This document shows positions 1 through 4,781 of a DNA stretch of 6,885 bases, one piece after another. Within the stretch, counting starts at the first letter, position 1, and the number at the start of each line of letters is the position of its first letter. Below the pieces are notes generated by a model that saw only the letters and a list, made by a program, of their open reading frames with translations, searched no databases and had not been told where the DNA came from. Source of the DNA: a candidate division Zixibacteria bacterium RBG_16_43_9. GTDB taxonomy: Bacteria > Zixibacteria > MSB-5A5 > RBG-16-43-9. Position numbers and translations under genes: made by a program. The stretch covers positions 2,533-9,417 of the forward strand of contig MEWM01000150.1 of the NCBI GenBank assembly GCA_001775355.1. The letters are read 5' to 3'.

Positions 1-25
1 TCACCATTATCTTGGCATTTTCCAT
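1..25 (-). CDS. Possible 5' end of a gene leaving the left edge (receiver-like start)
   Basis: On the minus strand an ATG at 25-23 is preceded by an AAGGGG ribosome binding site (31-36) with a 5-nt spacer. The frame stays open to the window edge and gives MENAKIMV. This short start resembles response-regulator receiver domains, which often begin with a K-I-hydrophobic strand before the acidic pair, but eight residues cannot establish a family. A TATAAT-like string at 39-44 is too close to the ribosome binding site to be an obvious -10 element. The 7-bp-period array lies immediately upstream. The start site is moderately supported; the function is a guess. Confidence 0.4.
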
Positions 26-56
26 TCTTTCCCCTTAGATTATAAAAACCGCGATT

Positions 57-125
57 CGCTATTAGCTTTTAGCTTTTGACTTTAGACTATTGCCTATAGC
101 CTTTAGCCTGCATTATTAGCCTGCA
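57..125. repeat. Degenerate 7-bp-period tandem array
   Basis: From 57 the sequence parses into successive heptamers: CGCTATT, AGCTTTT, AGCTTTT, GACTTTA, GACTATT, GCCTATA, GCCTTTA, GCCTGCA. A 6-base spacer follows, then another GCCTGCA (119-125). The pattern is roughly G-N-C-T-N-N-N with drift along the array. A period of 7 rules out a simple coding repeat. The array lies between the putative left-edge gene and the bipartite Y-X element, so it would fall in that gene's leader or promoter region. A related array is at 5857-5884. Confidence 0.75.
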
Positions 126-150
126 GTTATACTATCGGCAAATAAGGGGT

Positions 151-275
151 TATCTTCATTTTTTGAAAAATAAAAGGCAACCTCATATTCAACAAGACTG
201 CTTTTTCTATGCTATCAGAAGTTACCACCTAACAGTTCTTTTTTTGACAGGGAACAGCTCCCGACGCAACAATTA
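151..275 (-). repeat. Bipartite Y-X repeat, copy A
   Basis: Y (151-200) matches 1010-1060 at about 41 of 51 positions by eye. X (205-275) matches 935-1004: its first 33 bases differ at only 5 sites, and the rest is more diverged. Both are in the same orientation as copy B, but the module order is Y-X here and X-Y there. Structure is kept mainly on the minus strand. The Y stem (178-186 with 192-200) pairs 9/9 in minus-strand RNA using G-U pairs, against 5/9 on plus. The X stem (212-221 with 226-235, loop GTAA) pairs 9/10 on minus, against 6/10 on plus. Strand is given as minus for this reason. Confidence 0.7.
166..200 (-). terminator. Possible minus-strand terminator in Y copy A
   Basis: Minus-strand RNA from 200 to 166 gives a 9-bp stem (CAGUCUUGU with AUGAGGUUG, several G-U pairs), a 5-nt loop, then GCC-free CC and a U-rich tract. 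The form matches the purF terminator at 1026-1060 but the stem is weaker. No minus-strand gene ends just upstream of it, so it is either a relic duplicate or an attenuator-like element ahead of the left-edge gene. Confidence 0.4.
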
Positions 276-284
276 AAAAAATAC

Positions 285-313
285 TTGATTTGTTTTCGAA
301 TTTTAGGTATAAA
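285..313 (+). promoter_or_regulatory. Sigma70-type promoter for the 184-residue protein
   Basis: TTGATT (285-290) and TATAAA (308-313) are separated by exactly 17 bp. They predict a start near 320 and a leader of about 40 nt before the ATG at 360. Position and spacing fit the only plus-strand gene nearby. No experimental support can be read from the sequence. Confidence 0.6.
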
Positions 314-359
314 TAAATTAATGGAAGGCTAATTTCCGAATTAATGGGCTTACTATATT

Positions 360-914
360 ATGGCTAAGAAATCCTCAGAGAAAAGTTGCACAGGACCTAT
401 AATAACCACATTTCTTAGCACGGCTGCCCTTGCCGCCGCTATTTTCATCATATATTTCAATATAAAGAAAGACCAGAAAGACACTATTATAAATTCGCAA
501 GATCGTGAAATAGCTACTTTAAGAACTGAAGATGAAAATTATAGAAAGAGGGCTATAGCTGATAGTCTAAAGATATTAGAATTATCTAAAAAGCTGCAAA
601 ATTCAGAATTTGCTCAGGCACAGGTAAAACAGAAAATAATATTTAATGACACAACGTTATGCCCAGGAGAAGGGCTACGCATCCTTGATGGTAAGGTCAT
701 CGTTTCTTATGGTCACTATGACAGCAGTGGCGTGATAGCCTCATTTCATATTATTGGAGAAAAGAACTTAAAAATTGAATATGGCAGTCTCTTTTTCATT
801 GGCCCAGGTCAAGAGAACTTCAGAATTAATAAAGATGAATATGTTTTAAATTGCTTAGGCTTTGTCAAGAATAAAGAGAAGGGATGCATTAAGATTTCAA
901 TTCATAAAAAATGA
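360..914 (+). CDS. Orphan membrane-anchored coiled-coil protein, 184 residues
   Basis: I do not recognise a family. The N-terminus is short and Lys/Ser-rich. One hydrophobic segment follows at about residues 13-33, rich in Ala, Ile and Phe and most likely an uncleaved membrane anchor. Residues 36-92 are charged and heptad-like (Lys/Glu/Leu/Ile), suggesting a coiled-coil stalk. Residues 94-184 alternate hydrophobic and polar residues with many Gly, suggesting a compact beta-rich domain; Cys101, Cys165 and Cys176 lie there. The basic pre-anchor segment suggests a cytoplasmic N-terminus with the C-terminal domain outside. ATG360 is the only usable start, because in-frame stops lie at 330 and 342. 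No clear Shine-Dalgarno is visible. It has its own promoter (285-313) and terminator (942-973) and so looks monocistronic. Codon use (AGA, ATA, TTA) looks more AT-rich than in purF, compatible with acquisition. It converges on purF. Confidence 0.75.
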   Translation: MAKKSSEKSCTGPIITTFLSTAALAAAIFIIYFNIKKDQKDTIINSQDREIATLRTEDENYRKRAIADSLKILELSKKLQNSEFAQAQVKQKIIFNDTTLCPGEGLRILDGKVIVSYGHYDSSGVIASFHIIGEKNLKIEYGSLFFIGPGQENFRINKDEYVLNCLGFVKNKEKGCIKISIHKK

Positions 915-941
915 GTGGAGGTAGCTAGAGAATATTCTGTG

Positions 942-973
942 CTGTCAGGTGTTACCACCTGACAGTTTTTTTT
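942..973 (+). terminator. Rho-independent terminator of the 184-residue gene
   Basis: There is a perfect 10-bp inverted repeat (CTGTCAGGTG at 942-951, CACCTGACAG at 956-965), a TTAC loop and then eight T residues (966-973). It lies 27 bases after the stop codon. It is the hairpin half of repeat module X, so the repeat has been adopted as, or originated as, a terminator. Confidence 0.88.
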
Positions 974-1025
974 CGTCAGAAGGTAACTCCTGAGATCACA
1001 ATTAGTGCTTATCTTAACTTTTTGG

Positions 1026-1060
1026 AAAACAAAAAGGCAGCCTCGCATTTAGCAAGACTG
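1026..1060 (-). terminator. Rho-independent terminator of purF
   Basis: On the minus strand, 27 bases after the purF stop, CAGUCUUGC pairs with GCGAGGCUG (9 bp including two U-G pairs, loop UAAAU). It is followed by CC and UUUUUGUUUU (complement of 1026-1035). The stem corresponds to 1052-1060 and 1038-1046. It is the Y module of the bipartite repeat. Confidence 0.75.
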
Positions 1061-1086
1061 TCTAACAATTTAGTTCTATTAAAGAC

Positions 1087-2490
1087 TTACTTTAATTCCA
1101 GAGCAAATTTCCCAATATTGTTTTCAATTTTGGTAGGATATCTGCCTGAGAAGCAGGCAACGCAGAAACTCTCTTTGGGTAAGGAGGGCATCGAAAGCAT
1201 TCCCTCAATAGAAAGATAACCTAAAGAATCCACGCCTAAATATCTTCTGATCTGTTCCACCGATTTGGCGGAGGCAATTAACTCCCTTTTTGTCGGCATA
1301 TCAATACCGTAAAAACAGGGGCTGGTGATAGGCGGGGAGCTTACCCTGAAGTGAACTTCCTTTGCCCCGGCATTTCTCAGCATCCAGACTAATTTTCTAC
1401 TGGTGGTTCCGCGGACAATCGAGTCATCAACTATGACAATTCTTTTATCCTTTAAAACTCCCTTAACCGGGTTATATTTTATTCTGGCATCCAGGTCCCT
1501 GATCTTCTGCTCCGGCTGAATAAAGGTCCTGCCGATGTAATGATTTCGTATCAACCCGACCTCGAATTTTATTCCGGACTGCTCAGAATATCCAAGAGTA
1601 TGCGTATTGCTTGAGTCCGGCACAGCGATCACTATATCCGCATCCGCCGGCTGCTCTTTGGCTAACTGTCTGCCGAGTCTTCTTCTTACTTTGTCCACAT
1701 TTTCTCCGAAGATCATGCTATCCGGGCGGGCAAAGTAGATGAATTCGAATATGCAGAAGGCATGCTTGACTTTCTTAAAAGGAGTTATTGATTTTAATCC
1801 CTTTTCATTTATCAGGAGGATTTCTCCTGGCTGAACGTCTCTTAGATATTTGGCACCTATCATATCAAAGGCACAGGTCTCAGATGCTACCACCCAGGCA
1901 TCTTTGAGCTTCCCCAATGCCAGAGGTCTCCAGCCATACGGGTCCCTGGCTGCCAGGATGGAATCAGCCGTGATGAAAACTAAACTGTATGCCCCGCTCA
2001 CCTGAGATAAAGCATCTGCTAAACTGTCCTCGATTTTTTCTTTTTTAGAGCGGGCGATCAGATGCAGGATTATCTCGCTGTCAGTTGTGGTCTGAAAGAT
2101 CGAGCCTTCTTTCTCCAGCTTTTTTCTCAGACTGGTGGAATTGGTCAGGTTTCCGTTATGTCCTACAGCTAAAAGCTTATCGCCTTTATAGGTTATCTGC
2201 AAAGGCTGAATATTGGCAACTGTAGAAGAACCAGTGGTTGAATAGCGGTTATGGCCAATAGCCATCTCTCCTCTTAAACTGGACAAGACCTCCTTGCTGG
2301 CGAACACCTCGTTGACCTGCCCCATCCCCTTGCGCTGGTAAAGTCGATTCCCATCTGATGAAACTATCCCAGATGCTTCCTGTCCCCTGTGTTGAAGCGC
2401 ATAAAGCCCTAAATAGGTCAATTCCGAGGCCTTTTTAGCACCGAAAATGGCGAAAATGCCGCAGTCTTCATGTAAGAGGTTTTCTATCAT
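1087..2490 (-). CDS. purF: Amidophosphoribosyltransferase PurF
   Basis: This enzyme catalyses the first committed step of purine synthesis in the cytoplasm: PRPP + glutamine to 5-phosphoribosylamine + glutamate + PPi. At 467 residues it is full length. The N-terminal Ntn glutaminase domain shows HEDCGIFAIFG, so Cys10 should be the nucleophile exposed after removal of a 9-residue propeptide. RGQEASGI (35-42), GHNRYSTTG (79-87), GHNGNLTN (110-117) and TDSEI (136-140) also match the family. The C-terminal phosphoribosyltransferase domain has PDSSN (291-295) and the PRPP loop IVIVDDSIVRGTTS (351-364). Cys246, Cys392, Cys443 and Cys446 (CVAC) fit the four ligands of the structural 4Fe-4S cluster of the Bacillus-type enzyme, which in that family is oxygen-sensitive and linked to turnover. 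The ATG start is set by the propeptide length. No Shine-Dalgarno is visible, and the promoter lies very close. Transcription ends in the repeat-borne terminator at 1026-1060. Identification is very secure. Confidence 0.98.
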   Translation of the reverse strand: MIENLLHEDCGIFAIFGAKKASELTYLGLYALQHRGQEASGIVSSDGNRLYQRKGMGQVNEVFASKEVLSSLRGEMAIGHNRYSTTGSSTVANIQPLQITYKGDKLLAVGHNGNLTNSTSLRKKLEKEGSIFQTTTDSEIILHLIARSKKEKIEDSLADALSQVSGAYSLVFITADSILAARDPYGWRPLALGKLKDAWVVASETCAFDMIGAKYLRDVQPGEILLINEKGLKSITPFKKVKHAFCIFEFIYFARPDSMIFGENVDKVRRRLGRQLAKEQPADADIVIAVPDSSNTHTLGYSEQSGIKFEVGLIRNHYIGRTFIQPEQKIRDLDARIKYNPVKGVLKDKRIVIVDDSIVRGTTSRKLVWMLRNAGAKEVHFRVSSPPITSPCFYGIDMPTKRELIASAKSVEQIRRYLGVDSLGYLSIEGMLSMPSLPKESFCVACFSGRYPTKIENNIGKFALELK

Positions 2491-2502
2491 AACGACAAGG
2501 TT

Positions 2503-2533
2503 ATTATATTATTCAATTTTTCTTGGCTGTCAA
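2503..2533 (-). promoter_or_regulatory. Probable purF promoter, nearly leaderless
   Basis: On the minus strand there is a consensus -35 TTGACA (complement of 2528-2533). Downstream the overlapping -10 candidates are TAATAT (2511-2506, 16-bp spacer) and TATAAT (2508-2503, 19-bp spacer). Either places the start of transcription only about 5-10 bases before the purF ATG at 2490, in agreement with the absence of a Shine-Dalgarno there. Confidence 0.5.
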
Positions 2534-2724
2534 GGATTAATTTAAAAGTCAAAAAACTTGAGTTATTTTTCCATTAACATTAAAAACAATTCTACGTAAA
2601 AAGAATCAAGTTTTACAAAACTTAACTCTATTTTTTTTAACATTAACTCTAAGGTTTATCCTTAAACTGCCGATTAAGAAAGCGTGAATTAAACAAGATG
2701 ACCAAATTTTAACCCCATATCCGT

Positions 2725-2730
2725 GGAGGT
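2725..2730 (+). promoter_or_regulatory. Strong ribosome binding site for the 84-residue protein
   Basis: GGAGGT lies five bases before the ATG at 2736. It decides the start and the frame, because a longer reading frame overlaps here in another phase. I found no equally clear promoter in the AT-rich divergent gap 2491-2735. Confidence 0.85.
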
Positions 2731-2735
2731 GTTTT

Positions 2736-2990
2736 ATGCTTTTCTGGTCAACCATGCTTTTCATCCTGGGCGTGCTGGCTTTTCTGGATGCCATTTTCAA
2801 CTATGGAGAAATCTTCAGGCAGGTCAACTCCTTTATGTTTATGCTAATTTCTTTAGGAGTGCTGATCAGGTTAAGACAAGAAAGAGTAGATGCCTGGAAG
2901 GCAAAAGCCAACTTAACCGAGCCTGTCAGCAGGGAGGAGAAGAAAACTGCGACTGTGATGCCCGAAAAGAAAGAAGTCAAAGTGGCATAA
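2736..2990 (+). CDS. Small two-helix membrane protein, 84 residues
   Basis: I do not recognise a family. Two hydrophobic segments, about residues 3-21 and 31-46, are joined by a short loop containing NYGEIFRQ. A hydrophilic tail from about residue 47 is rich in Lys and Glu (REEKK, PEKKE). By the positive-inside rule (RLRQER follows helix 2), both ends should be cytoplasmic and the loop outside. A consensus ribosome binding site (2725-2730) and a terminator 22 bases after the stop support a real, expressed, single-gene unit. It diverges from purF and converges on the GAF-HisKA gene. There is no sign of a toxin or a phage lysis gene, and function is unknown. An overlapping 109-residue frame lacks a ribosome binding site and is judged spurious. 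Confidence 0.75.
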   Translation: MLFWSTMLFILGVLAFLDAIFNYGEIFRQVNSFMFMLISLGVLIRLRQERVDAWKAKANLTEPVSREEKKTATVMPEKKEVKVA

Positions 2991-2991
2991 T

Positions 2992-3005
2992 ACAGGAGAC
3001 AGGAG
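2992..3005. repeat. Two tandem ACAGGAG heptamers
   Basis: ACAGGAG occurs twice in direct succession just after the stop of the 84-residue gene and before its terminator. The 7-bp period is the same as in the arrays at 57-125 and 5857-5884. With only two units it could be chance. Confidence 0.45.
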
Positions 3006-3011
3006 ATAAAG

Positions 3012-3038
3012 AAAAAGGCGAGGTTGACTCGCCTTTTT
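3012..3038. terminator. Bidirectional rho-independent terminator
   Basis: There is an 11-bp inverted repeat, AAAAAGGCGAG (3012-3022) and CTCGCCTTTTT (3028-3038), with a GTTGA loop. On plus it ends the 84-residue gene with a T run to 3039. On minus the A run becomes a U tract and could stop read-through from the GAF-HisKA gene, which ends at 3181. Confidence 0.85.
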
Positions 3039-3047
3039 TATTTGTCT

Positions 3048-3072
3048 TGTAGAGACGCATCGAATGCGTCTC
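3048..3072. repeat. Short palindromic element with TGTAG end
   Basis: A perfect 9-bp inverted repeat, GAGACGCAT (3052-3060) and ATGCGTCTC (3064-3072), has a 3-base spacer and is preceded by TGTA. It has no T run and no ribosome binding site. It looks like a dispersed intergenic palindrome rather than a terminator, and is the first of three stacked palindromes here. Confidence 0.6.
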
Positions 3073-3088
3073 CGTGGTTATTCAGATC

Positions 3089-3180
3089 GTAGGGGAGGGG
3101 CTTGTCCCCTCCCGCGGGCGACCACGCGGTTCGACAAGCTCACCGTCCTGAGCAGAAGCGAAGGAAGGGTCGCCCTTACA
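3089..3180. repeat. Composite nested palindrome
   Basis: Three layers are visible. GGGAGGGG (3093-3100) pairs with CCCCTCCC (3106-3113) across CTTGT. GGGCGACC (3116-3123) pairs with GGTCGCCC (3168-3175). Inside the second, TTCG (3130-3133) faces CGAA (3159-3162), and GCTCA (3138-3142) faces TGAGC (3149-3153). The ends CGTAGGGG and CCCTTACA are imperfect inverses. The inner TTCGACAAGCTCA string is a type of repeat I recall from many bacterial intergenic regions. The GC-rich block abuts the stop codon of the GAF-HisKA gene at 3181. Confidence 0.65.
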
Positions 3181-3993
3181 TTAAGATTCTGATGAAAATT
3201 CTCTTTTTTTAGACCTCTCGATATCTAACATCTTAACCCCGCCAGCATATTCTGTAATTACCGGCTCGATTATCCTGAGGAGATTTTGAGTTACCTCTTT
3301 TATCTTCAGTGCATTTTCTTCAATTATTTTTAGTTTTTCTATGGTCTCCTGATCCAGGTGCTCTTTTCTAGTCAAAAGCAGTTGTGCATTTCCCAGGATG
3401 GCCGTCAATGGGTTATTTATCTCATGATTTACCGCTACAGAGGTATGCATTATAGCTGAAAGCCTTTCAGACCTTATCGACTGTTCCCTCTCATCGTCTA
3501 TTTTCTTTTTCTCGGCTCTGGTCATGTACCCTTCAGCTTTGGTCGCTGCCAATCCCAACTGGCTGCCTAACGCCTCCAGGAACTCCTCCTCCAGAATCAG
3601 ATTTCTGCTACCTTGACTTAGCCCGGTTATCGCACCTAAAAATCTTCCATCAGCTCTGATAGGATAGGAGAAAACGCTGTGTATACCTTCTTTTTCAAAG
3701 GTAAGATATACTGATTCGATTTTCAAGTCTCTTCTCATCACCTGAATGGCACCTTTTTCAATGGTGGAAAGCAGATCGGTCTTATCCTTAGGACCAGCAA
3801 CTGCCTCAGAGACGAGCTCTTTTGTTTCCTCGTCCCACAAGGAAATTGAGCCTGCCTCTAAATCCATTATCTCAATCGCCCTGGCGATTCCTTCTTGAAT
3901 TATCTCTTTAATGGGAACCGAGCTGTTGATTCTGATGGCTAAAAGCCTTAGAACCTGATACTTTAGACCTTCTTTAGATATCTCCTGCTCCAC
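3181..3993 (-). CDS. GAF-HisKA protein lacking an ATPase domain
   Basis: The 270-residue product has an N-terminal GAF sensor domain (about residues 10-150, with SISLWDEETKELV and VFSYPIRADGRFLGAITG). A helical linker (about 155-180) follows, then a HisKA dimerisation/phospho-acceptor domain with H-box VNHEINNPLTAILGNAQLLL, in which His190 is the predicted phosphorylated residue. The C-terminus (YAGGVKMLDIERSK, then SSES) stops there. No N, G1 or G2 boxes of a HATPase_c domain follow in any frame, because the downstream DNA is palindromic repeat. It therefore cannot phosphorylate itself as written, and may accept phosphate from a partner kinase or act as a scaffold. The start is GTG at 3993-3991 with AAGGAG at 3999-4004 and a 5-nt spacer. 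It is cytosolic, with no membrane segment. The tidy C-terminus argues for a natural short form, but loss of the 3' end is possible. No response regulator is adjacent. Confidence 0.85.
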   Translation of the reverse strand: MEQEISKEGLKYQVLRLLAIRINSSVPIKEIIQEGIARAIEIMDLEAGSISLWDEETKELVSEAVAGPKDKTDLLSTIEKGAIQVMRRDLKIESVYLTFEKEGIHSVFSYPIRADGRFLGAITGLSQGSRNLILEEEFLEALGSQLGLAATKAEGYMTRAEKKKIDDEREQSIRSERLSAIMHTSVAVNHEINNPLTAILGNAQLLLTRKEHLDQETIEKLKIIEENALKIKEVTQNLLRIIEPVITEYAGGVKMLDIERSKKREFSSES

Positions 3994-4008
3994 TTTTTCT
4001 CCTTAATA

Positions 4009-4027
4009 AAAGAGTATTATTCTCTTT
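4009..4027 (-). other. Small hairpin just upstream of the GAF-HisKA ribosome binding site
   Basis: AAAGAG (4009-4014) and CTCTTT (4022-4027) form a 6-bp inverted repeat with a 7-base loop. It ends five bases before the ribosome binding site (3999-4004). The gap 3994-4269 around it is otherwise AT-rich with no gene and no promoter I would defend. The hairpin could influence translation, but a short AT-rich stem can occur by chance. Confidence 0.3.
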
Positions 4028-4269
4028 AAAAAAATGCAAAAGATATGCCGTCATCTTTTCGAATGAATAAAAATCGTGTCATTCCATCTAATAATTTAAA
4101 CTATAACTTAAAGTATTGGCATTAAGTCTATGCAATAGAAAAAGTTATGAAACTCGTAATCTTGATAAACTATTAAGTGAATACTCTAAAATTCTGTCTT
4201 CTCTAAAAAATTAACTCATTCTTTGTGCATTCCCTTTCATATTTGATGCAAGGGGGAACATAAGGAGAA

Positions 4270-4722
4270 TCAGAAAAGTTCGGATAAAATTGAGCAGACC
4301 TGCTCTAAAAGTAACTGGTCTTCATTGGAAAAGGCACTCAACTTATCAGAATCTATGTCTATCTCACCAAAGACTTCCTTTCCTCTCATTATAGGGACGA
4401 CAATCTCGGACCTGGTTTCCAGACTGCAGGCTAAATATCTCGGATCAGAATTCACATCCGGGATATTCACTGTTTTCTTCTGGCTGGCAGCAGCCCCACA
4501 GATTCCTTTATTTAGACGGATACTGGTATGAGGTGAGGGCTTGCCTAAATAGGGACCAAGGACAAGCTCATCCCCTTTCAAAAGGTAAATCCCGACCCAG
4601 TTATAATGCTCATAGTTTTCCTTGAGAACTTTTACGGTTTCTCTGAGAACATCCTCCCTTTCCTTCTTAGATTGCACTAATTCGTCAATCTGCTTGATAA
4701 TCTCAGTTTCTTTTTTCTTCAT
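4270..4722 (-). CDS. GAF-domain protein of the free methionine-(R)-sulfoxide reductase type
   Basis: The 150-residue single GAF domain has the layout of E. coli fRMsr (MsrC/YebR), which reduces free methionine-R-sulfoxide in the cytosol. NWVGIYLL (41-48), LVLGPYLGK (53-61), GICG (73-76), YLACS (96-100), SEIVVPI (105-111) and GEIDIDS (119-125) all align with it. Cys75 and Cys99 have the 24-residue spacing of E. coli Cys94 and Cys118. The third family cysteine (E. coli Cys84) falls at His65 here. The redox pair is thus present but one family cysteine is missing, so activity is likely but not certain; it might instead be a GAF sensor. The ATG start has AAGGAG (complement of 4729-4734) six bases upstream. 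It lies 59 bases downstream of the UROD-like gene and is probably co-transcribed with it. Confidence 0.82.
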   Translation of the reverse strand: MKKKETEIIKQIDELVQSKKEREDVLRETVKVLKENYEHYNWVGIYLLKGDELVLGPYLGKPSPHTSIRLNKGICGAAASQKKTVNIPDVNSDPRYLACSLETRSEIVVPIMRGKEVFGEIDIDSDKLSAFSNEDQLLLEQVCSILSELF

Positions 4723-4743
4723 TTTTTTCTCCTTACTATTATG

Positions 4744-4761
4744 ATAAAGCTAAAGCTTTAT
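4744..4761. repeat. AAAGCT-core palindrome between two genes
   Basis: ATAAAGCT (4744-4751) and AGCTTTAT (4754-4761) form a perfect 8-bp inverted repeat with two bases between. It shares its AAAGCT/AGCTTT core with the first hairpin of the nested element at 5783-5839. It lies between the UROD-like stop and the ribosome binding site of the GAF gene. There is no T run long enough for a terminator. Confidence 0.55.
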
Positions 4762-4781
4762 ATTCCAAACAATTTATTCAT

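Larger units (their letters stand above)
26..359. other. Non-coding stretch between the left-edge gene and the 184-residue protein
   Basis: This 334-base AT-rich stretch has no convincing open reading frame. It contains, in order, a probable ribosome binding site for the left-edge gene (31-36, minus), the heptad array (57-125), the Y half (151-200) and X half (205-275) of a repeated element, and a plus-strand promoter (285-313). An ATG at 321 reaches a stop after three codons and is not a gene start. Confidence 0.7.
935..1060. repeat. Bipartite X-Y repeat, copy B
   Basis: X (935-1004) and Y (1010-1060) match copy A at 205-275 and 151-200. X holds two hairpins: a perfect 10-bp stem at 942-951/956-965 and a second at about 976-993. 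Read on the minus strand, the second is UCAGGAG-UUAC-CUUCUGA with one G-U pair; on plus it has an A-C mismatch. The two hairpins resemble each other in opposite orientation (GTCAG..GGTAAC.CCTGA). Y contains the purF terminator stem. The element fills the whole convergent gap between the 184-residue gene and purF. Confidence 0.75.

Noticed and set aside
57..125. CRISPR array
   Set aside because: The units are 7 bp with no spacers and drift gradually; there are no cas genes.
1022..1219. 65-residue plus-strand frame across the 3' end of purF
   Set aside because: It lies mostly antisense to the secure purF gene and starts inside the purF terminator/repeat. It has no ribosome binding site.
2541..2700. 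Purine riboswitch or PurR-type operator near purF
   Set aside because: I found no recognisable riboswitch core, and the leader is too short. The AT-rich direct repeats around TTAACATTA are too simple to call an operator.
2606..2800. 64-residue minus-strand frame in the divergent gap
   Set aside because: It is Lys/Asn-rich from AT-rich DNA, has no ribosome binding site, and overlaps the start of the better-supported 84-residue gene on the other strand.
2723..3052. 109-residue plus-strand frame overlapping the 84-residue gene
   Set aside because: Its start lies at the ribosome binding site of the other frame, it has no site of its own, it reads through the terminator hairpin, and its composition is unlike a protein domain.
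3181..3230. Frameshift that would restore an ATPase domain to the GAF-HisKA protein
   Set aside because: Downstream DNA on the minus strand is palindromic repeat and a terminator, then the opposing 84-residue gene. No N- or G-box remnants appear in any frame.
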